NCBI GenBank assembly: GCA_006227085.1
Contig: SBFY01000197.1
Coordinates: 1-21,314 of the forward strand
Direction: 5' to 3'
DNA length: 21,314 nucleotides
DNA from: Gammaproteobacteria bacterium
Lineage (GTDB): Bacteria; Pseudomonadota; Gammaproteobacteria; Pseudomonadales; M0112
This document shows positions 21,269 to 21,314 of this stretch, piece after piece. Made by a program: the position numbers and the translations under genes. The notes under the pieces are model-generated. The model worked only from the letters and a program-made list of their open reading frames with translations, made no database searches and was not told the origin of the DNA. Numbering within the stretch: the stretch's first letter is position 1; the number at the start of each line of letters is the position of its first letter.

Positions 21269-21314
21269 TTAACACTCTGACCGGCGGGAACACAGCAAGT
21301 TCCATGCGATCTGT
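21269..21314 (-). CDS. Possible 3' end of a gene truncated by the window edge
   Basis: Read on the minus strand, one frame from 21314 gives about 14 residues ending in WNLLCSRRSEC and a TAA at 21271-21269, 34 bases before the terminator stem. The terminator orientation requires a gene here, and this is the only one of the three frames that stops before the hairpin. The product cannot be identified from so few codons. Confidence 0.35.
   Translation of the reverse strand, partial: QIAWNLLCSRRSEC

Noticed and set aside
1..21314. Search for CRISPR arrays, tRNAs, insertion sequences and attachment sites.
   Set aside because: No regularly spaced repeats, cloverleaf sequences, transposase genes or terminal inverted repeats were seen by eye; a computed scan would be more sensitive.

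Overview
This window is chromosomal DNA from a gammaproteobacterium. The strongest evidence is the minus-strand block dapA-bamC-(MBL hydrolase)-purC. It extends the classical gammaproteobacterial dapA-bamC-purC order with a metallo-beta-lactamase-fold gene, as in pseudomonads and relatives. An rsmJ-type 16S rRNA methyltransferase and a DUF1631 protein support the same placement. The TonB receptor type, the EthD-like protein and the hydroxysteroid-dehydrogenase-like SDR suggest a marine Cellvibrionales/Spongiibacteraceae-like lineage, but that is inference. I saw no tRNA, rRNA, insertion sequence, prophage or CRISPR array. No stretch over 300 bases lacks a gene; the longest gap is about 270 bases before the TonB receptor.

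Layout. 1-660 (+): 3' part of a PilZ-like protein. 702-2383 (+): SAM methyltransferase and membrane-anchored family 2 glycosyltransferase, translationally coupled by ATGA. 2359-6304 (-): PilZ protein, class III nucleotide-cyclase-like protein, HD protein resembling class I cyclic-nucleotide phosphodiesterases, OmpA-type lipoprotein, RsmJ. 6439-6747 (+): small protein with an acidic tail. 6755-10143 (-): dapA, bamC, MBL hydrolase, purC, with overlapping genes. 10274-10816 (+): secreted DUF3806-like protein with a clear sigma70 promoter. 10822-13831 (-): AEC permease and DUF1631 protein. 13858-16095 (+): octaheme cytochrome fused to HEAT/TPR repeats. 16092-16868 (-): SDR. 16919-17935 (+): zinc-ribbon methyltransferase. 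18046-20426 (+): short upstream ORF and TonB-dependent receptor. 20468-21172 (-): two-domain EthD-like protein, converging on the receptor at a perfect bidirectional terminator. The right edge probably holds the last codons of another minus-strand gene followed by its terminator.

Functional reading. The dapA block covers lysine/peptidoglycan precursor synthesis, outer-membrane protein assembly and purine synthesis. The most novel-looking part is the cyclase-like/HD pair at 3813-6000: a putative maker and breaker of a cyclic nucleotide in one operon beside a PilZ protein. The cyclase-like protein keeps both metal-binding Asp residues and the transition-state Arg, but lacks the usual purine-contacting Lys and the transition-state Asn. 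Its product is therefore unclear, and it may be a sensor rather than an enzyme. A second point of interest is the TonB receptor leader, which holds a 54-codon ORF whose start region is nearly duplicated at the receptor start and whose stop overlaps the receptor start codon.
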